This document shows, one piece after another, positions 12,760-25,300 of a stretch of 64,000 bases of DNA. The position numbers and the translations under genes were made by a program. Positions within the stretch are counted from its first letter, which is position 1. Each line of letters begins with the position of its first letter. The notes below the pieces were generated by a model that saw only the letters and a list, made by a program, of their open reading frames with translations, did no database searches and had not been told where the DNA came from. Origin of the DNA: Cephalotus follicularis (taxonomy: Eukaryota; Streptophyta; Magnoliopsida; Oxalidales; Cephalotaceae); contig BDDD01001956.1 of NCBI GenBank assembly GCA_001972305.1, positions 186,001 through 250,000 on the forward strand. The letters run 5' to 3'.

Positions 12760-13320
12760 TTAGATGCCACTGGTCCTGCTGGGCAAGGGAGAGCTGAGAA
12801 TTAGATCTAGCGACGGGTTCATCTTCCCATGATCCCCTAGGAGCTGCCGAGACACGCGATCTGCCAAGACAGACTGTCCATCATAGAGTTCAACATGGGC
12901 ATGCCTTCCCACATCATTTTCGCAGGGAACGAGTTCTGAGAAGATGTGAGACCCTGGCTGCATGTCCCGAAAAATATCAGGATTTGAATCATGATAAGAA
13001 GGGCCATTAACATAGAGATGATTAAAGGCCTTTGGCATGCTTCCAAAACCTTCTTGCAAGCAAACTGATTGTTTCAGGTGATTAAAAGGAATGGTACCAC
13101 AGCCACCTGTGAGAGGTGTAGATGGGCCTGAAGTGGTCCTTGGGCTAGATATAGAAGGAGACATTCTTTCATTCAGGTGTTGTGGTGACCTTGAATGCAA
13201 AAGAGGGCTTCCAATTGGTGACACAGGGCACGATATGTTCCTTGGAATATGAATATCACTGCAGAAAATGAAAGTGAAATCAGACCACAGGACTATGATT
13301 CTACGCGTGCACGCGCGCGC

Positions 13321-13359
<39 letters not shown>

Positions 13360-16300
13360 AGAGAGACCTAGCATACGGACCGGTCTTGGACACTCTAAAA
13401 GAATGAACTGAAAGACTATCTGAATTCAAGGTGGAAAAATTTCTCCCTTGACCAATGCCCTGCAACAAAAAATAGTTCACAGCACATCTGAGAATAATGA
13501 ACGTCCATGCAGAAGTAGTAGCATTGTATGCACAGATAATAAATATCAGACATCTAGTTCTTGTCTACAAGAATTTTTTCACTGCCAGTTTGCCACTGCA
13601 GTCATTGCCCACAATTTGCTCCACACACCTGCATTAGCTCTATTGCTCCTTTTTTATTTAAAAAATTTACTGGAGAAGATAATCACATAGACCTCCTAAA
13701 GCACATTAGCAACACAGACCGTGCTCTGTGATGAACGTCCTCTTCACATTCATATCTATGCAATACTCAATCAAAGAAAAGTAAACCAACTGCTTTATGT
13801 ATCCCTAGGATGTTCCATGTACTTTTACAAATACAATAGTCAAAGTACCAAGAAACAGGGTTCATAATAGGTGGTTGGTAATTTTGTCAGTGAAAGAAAA
13901 AGTCCAGTGTGTCCTATATGATATGAGAAAAAAAACCGCATAACGTTCCATCCGGGATGTAAGGTTTGACCTGTTCTGGTCACAGGAAGGTCCTACATAC
14001 ACGCTGCATTTATTCTTTGTTAACCAACCTTCTGTCTTTACATTCCGATAACACTCAAACACCAAAAAGACCATAAATCTCTATCTCACACATGGAAAGT
14101 GACAAAATAGCATATCTGGCTGTCCAGCAGAGCTCATAACAAAAATTCTCACACGTGAAGATGACAGAAATAAGATATGTCAAGAGTGCGGTTCTTCAAT
14201 AAATTCCTACCTCTCCATCTCTGAGATGTTTGGATAGCTCACTGATTGAGCAATTGAATAGATTATTGTTTATTACATTTAGTTTATTCTTTTCTACTAT
14301 TAATCCAATTGCACTATTCATTTCGAACTTAAGTAATTGTGTCGAGGCAGATTGCAGGATAAATGAAACAAATGCACCAGCGTTAATAAGTACCAGGATA
14401 TCTCGACAAATGGATGTTTTGATTATGGAAACTATATTGAGTGATAAATTTAAGATAAATGATAGAAATGGGAGAAAAATGTCCGAATAAAAAGAACCTG
14501 CAGATGGAGGTGGAATGCAACTAAATATTGTGGCGTGGAAGTATGCCACAAGTTTGACCTAAGTAGAGATAAAACAGATTAGTACGAACAAAGAAAATAC
14601 CATGGCTTTCACTCCATTTGTAAACCCATGTGGCAGATTAGAAGGCTCAGGTCCCAACACAGGTCTTTCAAGAGGTGCAGCATATTTTACAAATGGGTGC
14701 TCCAAAAGCTTCGCAGCTGTAGGGCGGTGCAGAGGATTGCGTTGCAAACATTGCCTTACAAAATCCTTTCCATCATCTGAGAGGTGATCTGGAATCACAG
14801 GAAGTTCCTTACTATTGCCAATCTTAAACATGGCAGCAACCTTTAGACAATAACATGCGAATAACACACAATTAGAAGAAAAAGAATATGCATAAGCACA
14901 TAAAAGGTAAGAACATCAACTTGGATGTGTGCTTTAAAGTTCATGAAAAGAAGCTTGACTTGTAAACTTCGATCAAATAAAACTATACAGAGTTAAACAA
15001 AGAGCTACAGTACTCTAGCTAATTTGAAACACAACTAACCCCTTCATACTGGCTCCAAGGCGGTTTAGTTGTAGCCATTTCCAAAACAGTACATCCAAGA
15101 CTCCAAATATCCACAGCAAGGCTGCTACCACTTGAGTTCCTTATGACCTGACCAAACAATCAAACAAGGAAACTGAGATACACCATCAAGATATATGTCA
15201 AGCTCAAGGAGACAAAAACAAGGAAAGATTCTGACCTCAGGTGCCATCCAGTAAGGGCTTCCCTTGAATGATAGTGGACATGACTGCCCAGTAATCTGCA
15301 AGACACACAATAAATAAGGTGGGCATGCAAGAGTTGATCATGCCATCTCAGCCACTGCCAACCATAATCAGATTTTTGGTATAAAAACCTCATAAATAGA
15401 AGTACAAATATTCTCGTGCAATTCTAGCACAAACCTCATAAATTATATCAATATGGATAATTCTATAGCTAGCGATAACTATTGATGCATCATGTGAAAT
15501 TAAAAAAAAATATTATTAATTTGAATTAAAAAAAATGTAATATGTCGTAAACTAGTAAATAGTGGTTTTTTTTTTACTGTTTATATCATTATTTTATTAA
15601 TATTGGGTGTTATTAAAGCAAACAAAATATTACTTGATATCCGGACAGGAGCCGACATGAGTTGTCATTTACCAATTTTGCCAGTGCCACTTGCTTGGTC
15701 CTTAATAAAACCGTAGAAGGAAAGTTATGGGATTTCGCTGGCTGCATGGACTCTCACAAAACTCTTTTCACTAACTATCGCGAAATCAATTGTTTTTTGC
15801 TTTGAAAATCTGTAGAGAGACAGAGAGAGATGTGGTTGTTTAGCAGGAGAGGTCCATCTGGGTTCTCCTCATCTTCAACAGCGGAGGAAGTCACACAAGG
15901 GATTGATGGCACTGGTCTCACTGCCATTGTTACAGGTCAAGTTTTATCCGTGTTTTGATTATATTCTTCAATGTCTGTCTTATAGAAAGAAATATCGCTT
16001 CGTCTTATTTGCTGTTTTTTTTTCTTGGAGTTGTCGTTCGATTCTGGTGTGACATATATATATTGGCATTTCTGATTTTAAAGCATAGAACCTTGTGCCT
16101 TTTTATATTTACTTTTTTTTTTGGTCATATATATTTAATATGGTACATAGAGAAAATTAATCAGACGGCTTGTTCTTTATAGTTTATATTTAAATAATGA
16201 ACTTTTGGTGGTTAAATTACTCTTAATAGTTTCGTTTAAAAAAAATTGTTATTTAGCAAGTATACATGAAAGCGTGAATGGATCAACTGAAACCTATATA

Positions 16301-19300
16301 AGTTTAATGGCCCTTTTTGTTTTTTGTTTTCATTTTGTTCTCTTCTCTTATTCTACGAGTTGTCCTTCTAAGACTAATGGTATTCACCTCAATCAGTTTT
16401 GGACAGGTAAAAATCCCATCAACAAGAAAATGTATGAGGGAATCACTGTTGGCGCTATTGTGTTTCTGCCACATTTAGGAATGTTGGTAAATATTTTGAT
16501 TGGCATAAAAGTTTTAGAGTTAGTTTCATGCCTTTTTTAGTTGTGGCAATGGCTTGGACAATAACATTATACAATAACATGATGTGTGAAAATTAAAAAT
16601 ACAGTATTACGTTCGTTTATAATTCATTCTTAGAGTCATGGTTCCCACAGCACCATTCGATGGATCTACTGATTGGATCTAGGGATCCACTTTTCTCAAA
16701 TTCCAAATGAGAGCCATAGTAGATTGCAAGCTTATTTGATAAGTATTATCTGGTGCCAAAATGTTAAACTCCTTGACATTAAGGTGTGAAAGCTACCCTT
16801 ATTGGTTTGATGGGCTCGGTGTGTAAGTTAGTGCTGTTGATTTCTTAAGCAGTGGCCGCAATGTGAGGAAATCTTAGCCTATGGTAGTAATTTGTTTAGT
16901 ACAAGTCTTTTGTTTACTAACTGGCTTATTTTCTTTCTCTCATGACCACTGTGATCACAGGAGCATCAAGTGGCATTGGCGCTGAGACTACACGTGTTCT
17001 TGCATCACGTGGAGTTCATGTAGTTATGGGAGTCAGGAACATGACATGTGCCAGAGATGTCAAAGAAGCAATTGTCAAGGAAATCCCTAATGCCAAAGTT
17101 GAGGCCATGGAGTTGGATCTCAGTTCAATGGCATCTGTCAGGAAATTTGCATCAGATTTTAATTCCTCGGGTCTTTCACTGAACCTCCTAATGTAAGAGA
17201 AGAATAAGAACCCAAATGCTGGACAATTCTGTCTTGTTCGTTTGCTAGTAGACAACTGTACTTCTGGTTTCCCTCATCATGAATATTTCCCTTTTTTTAC
17301 CTTTTACTGCTCTCTCAGACTCTTACTCTCCAATCCAATTGCACAATTACATGCTTGTATGAGTGCGTATTTTTTACTCAGCTTAATACAATACAAACTA
17401 TGCAAAATAGAGTGATTTCTCTCTCTCTTTCTTTTTGCTAGTAACAATGCAGGAATTATGGATACCCCATTCATGCTTTCCAAGGACAACATAGAACTAC
17501 AGTTCGCTACAAACCACTTAGGTAGGTGGCATACATTCAGAGGATTTCTGTTGGTTAACTGATGTTCTTGCATTTTAGCTTGTGGTATAAGTTGCTTATT
17601 CCTTGAACTCTCAATTATGTTTCAATATGATTCTAAGTATGAAACATTGAGGGTGTATTCATTAGTAGGTATAAGGGTGTTTTGGCCACTTGAGAGTCTT
17701 GTAGGTTCAAATCAATGCCTTATTGCATAGTAGGTATAAGGGTTTTCTGGCCACTTGAGACTCTTGTAGGTTCAAATCAATGCCTTCTTGCATACTATGG
17801 ATTCTACACATTCATGATTTGGATACGAATGAGTCGCATTGCCTTCCCTTGGTCTATTAGTGAACTATCTCTCCAGGGCTTGTGAAAGATGCTCCACTAG
17901 AAATATGCATTGCTTTAACTCATATTTCCCAAAAAGTGGATCCTGCTCAAACAGCTCTGAATAAACTAAATATTCTTGAGTGTGTTTGCATGTATATCAA
18001 GTAAAAGACTGATTGTTACTATCTCAATTTGGCCTCCTCAAGCAGTGGCATAGCTAATTTGTTACTTTACCACTTGCCCTTGCTGTTGCATATAAAATTT
18101 GGTTACCGTCTATTCAGTCCTTTCTAGACACCAGTATTCAAGCATATCTTTAAATTCATACAGTGAGTTATGCGAGAATGGGCCTGATTCTTATTTCTTT
18201 CCAAATTCGTTTTGCAGGTCATTTTCTATTGGCTAATCTTTTGTTGGATACCATGAAAAAAACAGAACATGAAAGTAGAAGAGAAGGAAGAATTATAAAT
18301 GTCTCCTCAGAGGCTCACCACTTCACTTATCGGGAAGGAATTCGATTCGATAAAATTAATGATCAATCAGGGTAACATTGCAACAACTATTAAGTTCTAG
18401 TTTTCAGACAGTATGCCACGATCATCTAGAACTCAGATTACAATGTCCTCGATCTGATACGTATACAGTATACTTGGGAACCTAACATGCGTGTCCTTGG
18501 TTTTGGGCAGATCACTTTACATTACACTTCTTTTTATCCGTGGATCGTTTTCTTACTCATGGTTTTATCATTTGAATATCATTTTATCATTTGAATATCA
18601 TTTATTTTTTGTGTACAAAATGTTACTTTCTTGGATTACTCTGTTATGCTCTAAGTTGCCCTCGTTTGTTATTAGAGCTTAATTGAAATGATTAAATGCT
18701 GTTATGTCAAATATGGAACTACTGAAGAGTAGACAAAATGAAGAGAACTATAAATATTTATTATCATTATATATATATGTATATATATATATATATATGG
18801 GGTAAAGGGATGTGAACAACTGCTCACATCCCTTATGTGAGCAATATGCATAAACATTGTACCTATGAGGGTAGAAGTATAATTACAGCATGTAAAAGTT
18901 ACATAGGTACAATTATTTTATGCCTATTGCTCACATAATTACTCACATCCCTCAACCCCTATATATATATATTATTTTATTTTATTTTGCTAGACATAAA
19001 GGGGATTGCCTGCTGTTTAACCCTGTGCTTAAACTCTCAGACTCTCTGTCTACAAATGGCTATTGTTTCCCTCAAGAACTGTCTCAAGATGGTCTTGTAG
19101 AAATTCCTTTATAAACATAAATGAAGCCTATTAGTTGATGGCATGCAGATACTAAAGCCAGTTAGCATGTACTTAGGTTCATTTGACTGATTCATTATAC
19201 TTAATGTAGAATGGAGAATTTTAGTTGTTAATTTTGTTTGGACTTGCTCGTGCACAGGTACCGCAGTTTTGCTGCATATGGTCAATCAAAGCTTGCTAAC

Positions 19301-22300
19301 ATTTTGCATGCTAATGAGCTTGCAAGAAGTCTAAAGGTATCTGATTTTCTATGAAATGGAAAAAAATCAACAGGGAAAGATATGACGAATATGATTTTTT
19401 CAAATGTTTTAACGTGAATATTATATATTATAAACTGAGCCCTCCTTCAGTTAACATGTTGATAAAGTTTCTGTTTATGGAAATTAGAGTTCAATCACCA
19501 GTCTTCCTTTCTGCCATGCTTATCATGCTGATTCTTTTTTTGAACCTTGACATATCGTTTTGTTTTCAATCCCAGCATCCACCTAGTGACTTTGTTTCTT
19601 TACAGTTGTTCAAATGAAAGGGCTCTTTCTGCTGTTCATATTCACAGTTATAGATATCATCTTTACTATGTGCATGCATGTCCATCACCCTGTCAGTGAG
19701 AGCAATTGTCATAATGCTAATGGTTTTTCTTAACAGGAAGATGGGGTAGATATAACTGCAAATTCACTTCATCCAGGAGCAATTGTTACCAATATTTTCC
19801 GTCATAGCAGCTTTGTTAATGGTAAATACTTCCGTATTTCTTGCTATGACTGTGTCGTTTCTTAAATATGATGGAGCTGATGCTTGTTCTATATTTGGTT
19901 AAAAAAAAGCGGCTTCAGTGGTTTCCATCCATTTAGAAGGTTTTCTTTTGCTTTTAAGTTTTATTTTCCAGTCATTGTATAAAAAAATGTCACTGTATAA
20001 ACTTTTTCTCTGGTTATGAGGAACTTTATGTGCTAAACATGGCTGCTTATGCATGGCATGTATGCCACATTAATTTGAACATTCAGCTCATAGACAACTC
20101 TTATTTTTCATTTGATGCAAAATGCCATTCATAGCTTGCATTCTTTTGGTTTGATGCAGGCGTTGCCAGTAAGCTTGGTAGATTTGTGCTTAAAAGTGTT
20201 CAGCAGGTAAACTGTGTTCCAAACTATGTATCTAAAATACAAACCGCATGAATAACTGTTATGGGATATTCTTCATTTTGAGCATATATAAATTAACTAA
20301 TGATCTACTCTGCACTGAAATGAATTGAGGATTTGAGTTTCTGTGTTTATTCTCAGCCTTTGGAAAGAATAAAATTGTGGCTTTGTTTGGTGCCGAAAGA
20401 AATCAGGTTCCAATAACTTACAGATCTTTTGAAGGAGAAGACTGTACGATTTTCCAATTAAAACTTTAGTTCTTGACATGAAGCTTGATAACTTCTTCTG
20501 TCCTTTTGTGGTTTAGAAGACAGAAATCATCTTCTGTATGATACTATTGTCACTGGCATAAAATTCTCTCCAAAGGCATTGTTTGCTCTTTGATTTCAGT
20601 TTCCACTCTGAAATAAGTGGCAATCTTGATCTTTCCATACGAATAATTCTTCCTTCTTGATTTGTCTTGCTAATGTGTTGTAGCTTCATTTGATTACAAA
20701 ACCTCCTGCTTCCAATTATGCTTATTATGATCCTGAATCTAATTATAGGGAGCTGCAACTACGTGCTATGTAGCATTACATCCACAAGTAAAGGGACTGA
20801 GTGGTGAATATTTTTCGGACTGCAACTTATCCAAAACAACCTCACAAGGTAGGGATGCCGATTTAGCAAAGAAACTGTGGGATTTCAGCATGAATCAGGT
20901 TAAATGATGTTCGCATAATATATCAGGAGTTACATAGTAAAACATTACAAAATAAGTTTGTGCATATCTGATGCATGATCTTTGATTCTAAAACGATTTG
21001 GGTTTCGCATCAAGTTGTTTAGATTAAAATCTTCTCTTTGATTCTTCTTCTGTAGCCACCTTCCATGGTGAATGAAATAAGTTGGAACTAGTTTCTCTAA
21101 TGCATGGCTAGAACCAGGACTTCTCCATCAAAGTGGCTAAAGCAAAATTGGAAACTGTTTTTATTATGCCTTACTAGGCTTCTGATGCATGATGGCCACT
21201 TCTCTTACTTTTATTTTTTTATGACATTGCACATGTGCGCTTCTATATTAAGCATCTATGGGGAATGGTATAACTCAATATATTTCTTTCTTTGGTCGAA
21301 AAAATGATTGGTCCCTCAGGGCATGCTGGGTTGTCTTCTTCAACGTGAGATTGGCAGTTGGCACCAATCTCAAGCTTAAAATCCATGGCAACTATGAAAC
21401 TGATCCACTCCCTTATCTCACTATTGGAGTTGAGACATTTATATTGTAAGGTCCATTTGTATTATGACAGATGGTTTTTCAAGTGAACTTCATGTGTATA
21501 AATTAATGTACATATTCCCTTATATGATCAATTATTTGATAGGTATCTAAATATCTAATAGTAAATTTGTTTTTGTTGGGTAGTGCCTATCTTTATTAAA
21601 CGAAAACCTAATATTTAAAGAAAAAAATTTAGCATTACAGGATGATAGGATATCTTATTTATATATTTTTTATTATGTGTATTAATTAAACACATTATTT
21701 TATGCAATAAAAAAAATAATTGATATGTAAAAAGTATTTATAAAAAATTATCTATTTCATATTATAATAGTACGAGCCAAATGGACAAAAACATAGTTGT
21801 GGAGTGTTTTGACCTTTTGATATATCACACGGATGATCAAGCTGTGTTGAACATTACTAGATCATCACGCCCATCGGAGGTTCCAACTTTCATCTTGGCT
21901 GGCCCATATAATTTTAGTAGAAAATTTGTTCGGCCCTGGAGCAAATGAGAGTTGAGACTTGTGCCCATCTCAAAGTTGGAAAGGCCCAAAAGCCCACCAA
22001 TATTGGGCCTTAGAATTGCAGCATCTCCTTCTCTATGTAGTATCTACATCTCTACAGTCCAGCTGAGGCCCACAAACAATAAATATATACATGCTTAAAA
22101 CAATACGTATATTCTACTTTCTTCAACAAATAGAGAGAGATGTGGTTGTTCAGCAGAAGTCCATCTGGGTTCTCACTGCCATTGTTACAGGTTCTTTTTT
22201 TTATTATTATTGTCATTTTATTATTATTTAGTTTTTTTTTTTCTAATGCATGAAATGATAGTTGTAACATTTATATCCCCCCTTATTTGGGTGGCTGGAC

Positions 22301-25300
22301 ACAATTTTATGTTAATGTCAACTTTAGTAGATAGTTACTAGTTATATTTATGAGTATTATATACTGGGAATCAAGTCTCAACAACAATAGTAGTGATTTT
22401 TAAGAGTGGAAGTGGCATACTTCTTTATCATCAATTTTATACATGGACTTTACATCATCTCCATGAGCAGCATGGCTGTAAACTGGTGCATTTAACATAT
22501 ACATATACGAGTTTTTATATCTAGGAAATTAAGAAATATAGAAAGAGAATCAAGAGAGCCACAGCAATGGTAGTAAAGAAACAAAATAGCAAAACATGCT
22601 ACACTTCTTTTGTTGTGCATATAGACTTGTCCAGTCATAGATATGGAGAATTTTTGTACGAGTATAGTAGTCCTCTCCTGCTGGATGACCATCACAGGCA
22701 CTCAAATGGGTGCAATGACACTCAGTTTTTGGTTGGGGAACTTATGGTTAATCCTTTGGTTCACATATATTTGTGCTGTCAGATAATAATACTTTTGTTT
22801 CTAAGCCCTTCATTCGTATTTATTTATTTTTTCTTACTTCGTTAGCTGTAGTATGACAAGTCTGAAGGTAATTTGCAAAGTTGGACACCCACTATGGTTT
22901 TTCTACAATTGTCGCATGAAAAAGAGGCCTACTTTAGCGCTTATCAGAAATCTGTTTCAGTAACATGTAATTAAGCAGACCAGTTATGTTGATCTTTCTT
23001 GTTGCTTACTTAGTTTTTGATGGAATTTGAACTTTTATTGTAGATGCCTGCTTTTGCTTCAGTTTTTCATCTCATTATTCTTATTGTAGGAGCATCAAGC
23101 GGTATTGGCACTGAAACTGCCCGTGTTCTTGCATTGCGTGGTGTCCAGGTGATTATGGGTATTAGGAACAGGGCAGCTGGCAAGGATATCCTTGAAAAAA
23201 TAGTAAAGGAAAACCCCACTGCTAACAGTCAGGCCGTGGTGTTGGATCTAAGTTCGGTTGCATCCGTGATGAAATTTGCAGCAGAGTTCAAATCCTTGGG
23301 TCTGCCCCTGAACCTACTCATGTAAGATATTTAGGCAGTAGCATTGTGATGAATTGTAGATGTGGAAATATTTGAGTTTATGAATATGTTGCTCTTAAGC
23401 TTGCTTATTTTGAGTTTCTTATTAACAAGAAATGCTAGAGTTTCTTTCCTAAAATTGTTAGTAATGAGACTTGCACTGAGAGAATTGCACACTCCAAGTA
23501 ATAATGCAGGGATATTGGCGACACCATTCATGCTGTCCAAAGACAATGTTGAACTACAATTTGCAACGAATCACATAAGTGAGTTACATATTTTTAAGTC
23601 ATGTGAATGTGAAAACAACAGATCACAAATGACTTAATGCAATAAAAAGTTTTTTGGGGTTTTAAACTTCAGCTTTTAAGTTTTTGAAATTTGAAAAGTT
23701 TCAACAATTTCAAGCATAGGTCTTGGCTAAGGTGAAGAAACATTAGAGGGTTTTGCCTACATAAAAATATATTTTGTAATCAACCATGATGATTTAGATA
23801 ACATGGTTTTTTTCATGATCATTCCACTGGCAGCATTTGATGCGGAGTCTATGAGTGTTCTAAAATTCTGTTTGTCTTTTTGTTGGTCATTTTTTTTTGA
23901 CAAATCTCTTGTTAGAAACTATGAAGAAAACAGCCCATGAAACTAGCAAAGAAGCAAGGATTGTAAATGTCTCATCACGTCCACACAAATTCTCGTATCA
24001 TGAAGGGATCCGTTTTGACAAAATAAATGATCAATCAGGGTAATACTATCTACATTAATTCCAGAATGGCATCGCACTCATTTTTTAACGTATTTCATCA
24101 TGTATCATTTACTTACTGGCTTAATTAAATTTGGTTTGCTATTCAGATCAAGAAGTTTCTTGTGAAGTAGATTTGCCTATGGTAACTGAAACCATGATCC
24201 CTGATGGTTTTGTATGCTTAAGGCAAAAGGCATCTAATTGCAAATCACTAGCACCATCCTGCTTGTGGCTAATGAATAATGAATCATGCAAAAAGTTATG
24301 ATAGTGGACATGACTGCCCAGTAATCTGCAAGACATACAATAAATAAGGTGGGCATGCAAGAGTTGATTATGCAATCTCAGCCACTGCCAACCATAATCA
24401 GATTTTCGGTATAAATAAGGTCACCACCTAGGAGAAGTAAGCTTATCAGAAACGGTGTGACAGTGTTTTAAAACATGTAACATCAGTTTTAGATCACACC
24501 TTTACACTTCTTTAATTCCTGCAAAATTTATAAATCAGTCTCCACAAGGCAGACTTAAGATTAAAAGCATTGATCTTGATCAAAATCACAAAGCACCCAT
24601 TTAAGAGTTCAATATTCCTAATTTTTCTAGGGATTACATTTCATTCAATCTGAAAAAGATTATGCCTTAGCCTTACGTGCTTTGCCATTCCAAAGTCTGC
24701 TAACTTGACACGACCATTTGGGTCAACAAGTATGTTTGCTCCTTTGATATCTCTGTACAAGAGTTACAGATTAGAAGTAAATTAATTTCATAAGTAAAGC
24801 AAATAAATCCAAATGAGCATATAACCTTCATAACAATTACACTTAAAATTATTAGATAAAGAGAGTAGCTTGGGTCACCTGTGAACAGTAGATTTAGAAT
24901 GTAAAAAAGCAAGCCCTGACAAGATCTGTTGAGTATAACTACGAATTGCTAGCTCACCCAGTTGTCCATAATCCTGGAGAATTTTATATATGGATCCACC
25001 GGATACGTATTCCAGGTAAATATAAAGTCTATCGTCAACCTGTTCAGGTAATCATTCAAGGATTTTGTTAAATATGATATACCACTTACTAATTTTAATA
25101 CTTAGTGGCTCAAGTCCAGTAACCATGATATAATTTTCCAGAAGTTATTAAGATTTGTCATTATACTATATACTCAGTTAAGTATATACTGACAAAAATG
25201 TCAGATTAAAGACTCAAAACGGAGCATCATCACATGCATATGAAACATAGGAGGAAATAGCGAAACTTACAGTTTCAGACCCGTAATATTGCACAATGTT

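Noticed and set aside
12760-15310. A separate short kinase gene at the YODA 3' half
   Set aside because: Exon phases and kinase motifs continue exactly from exon 6 at 24,677; the 3' half lacks the ATP-binding half of the kinase and has no start of its own.
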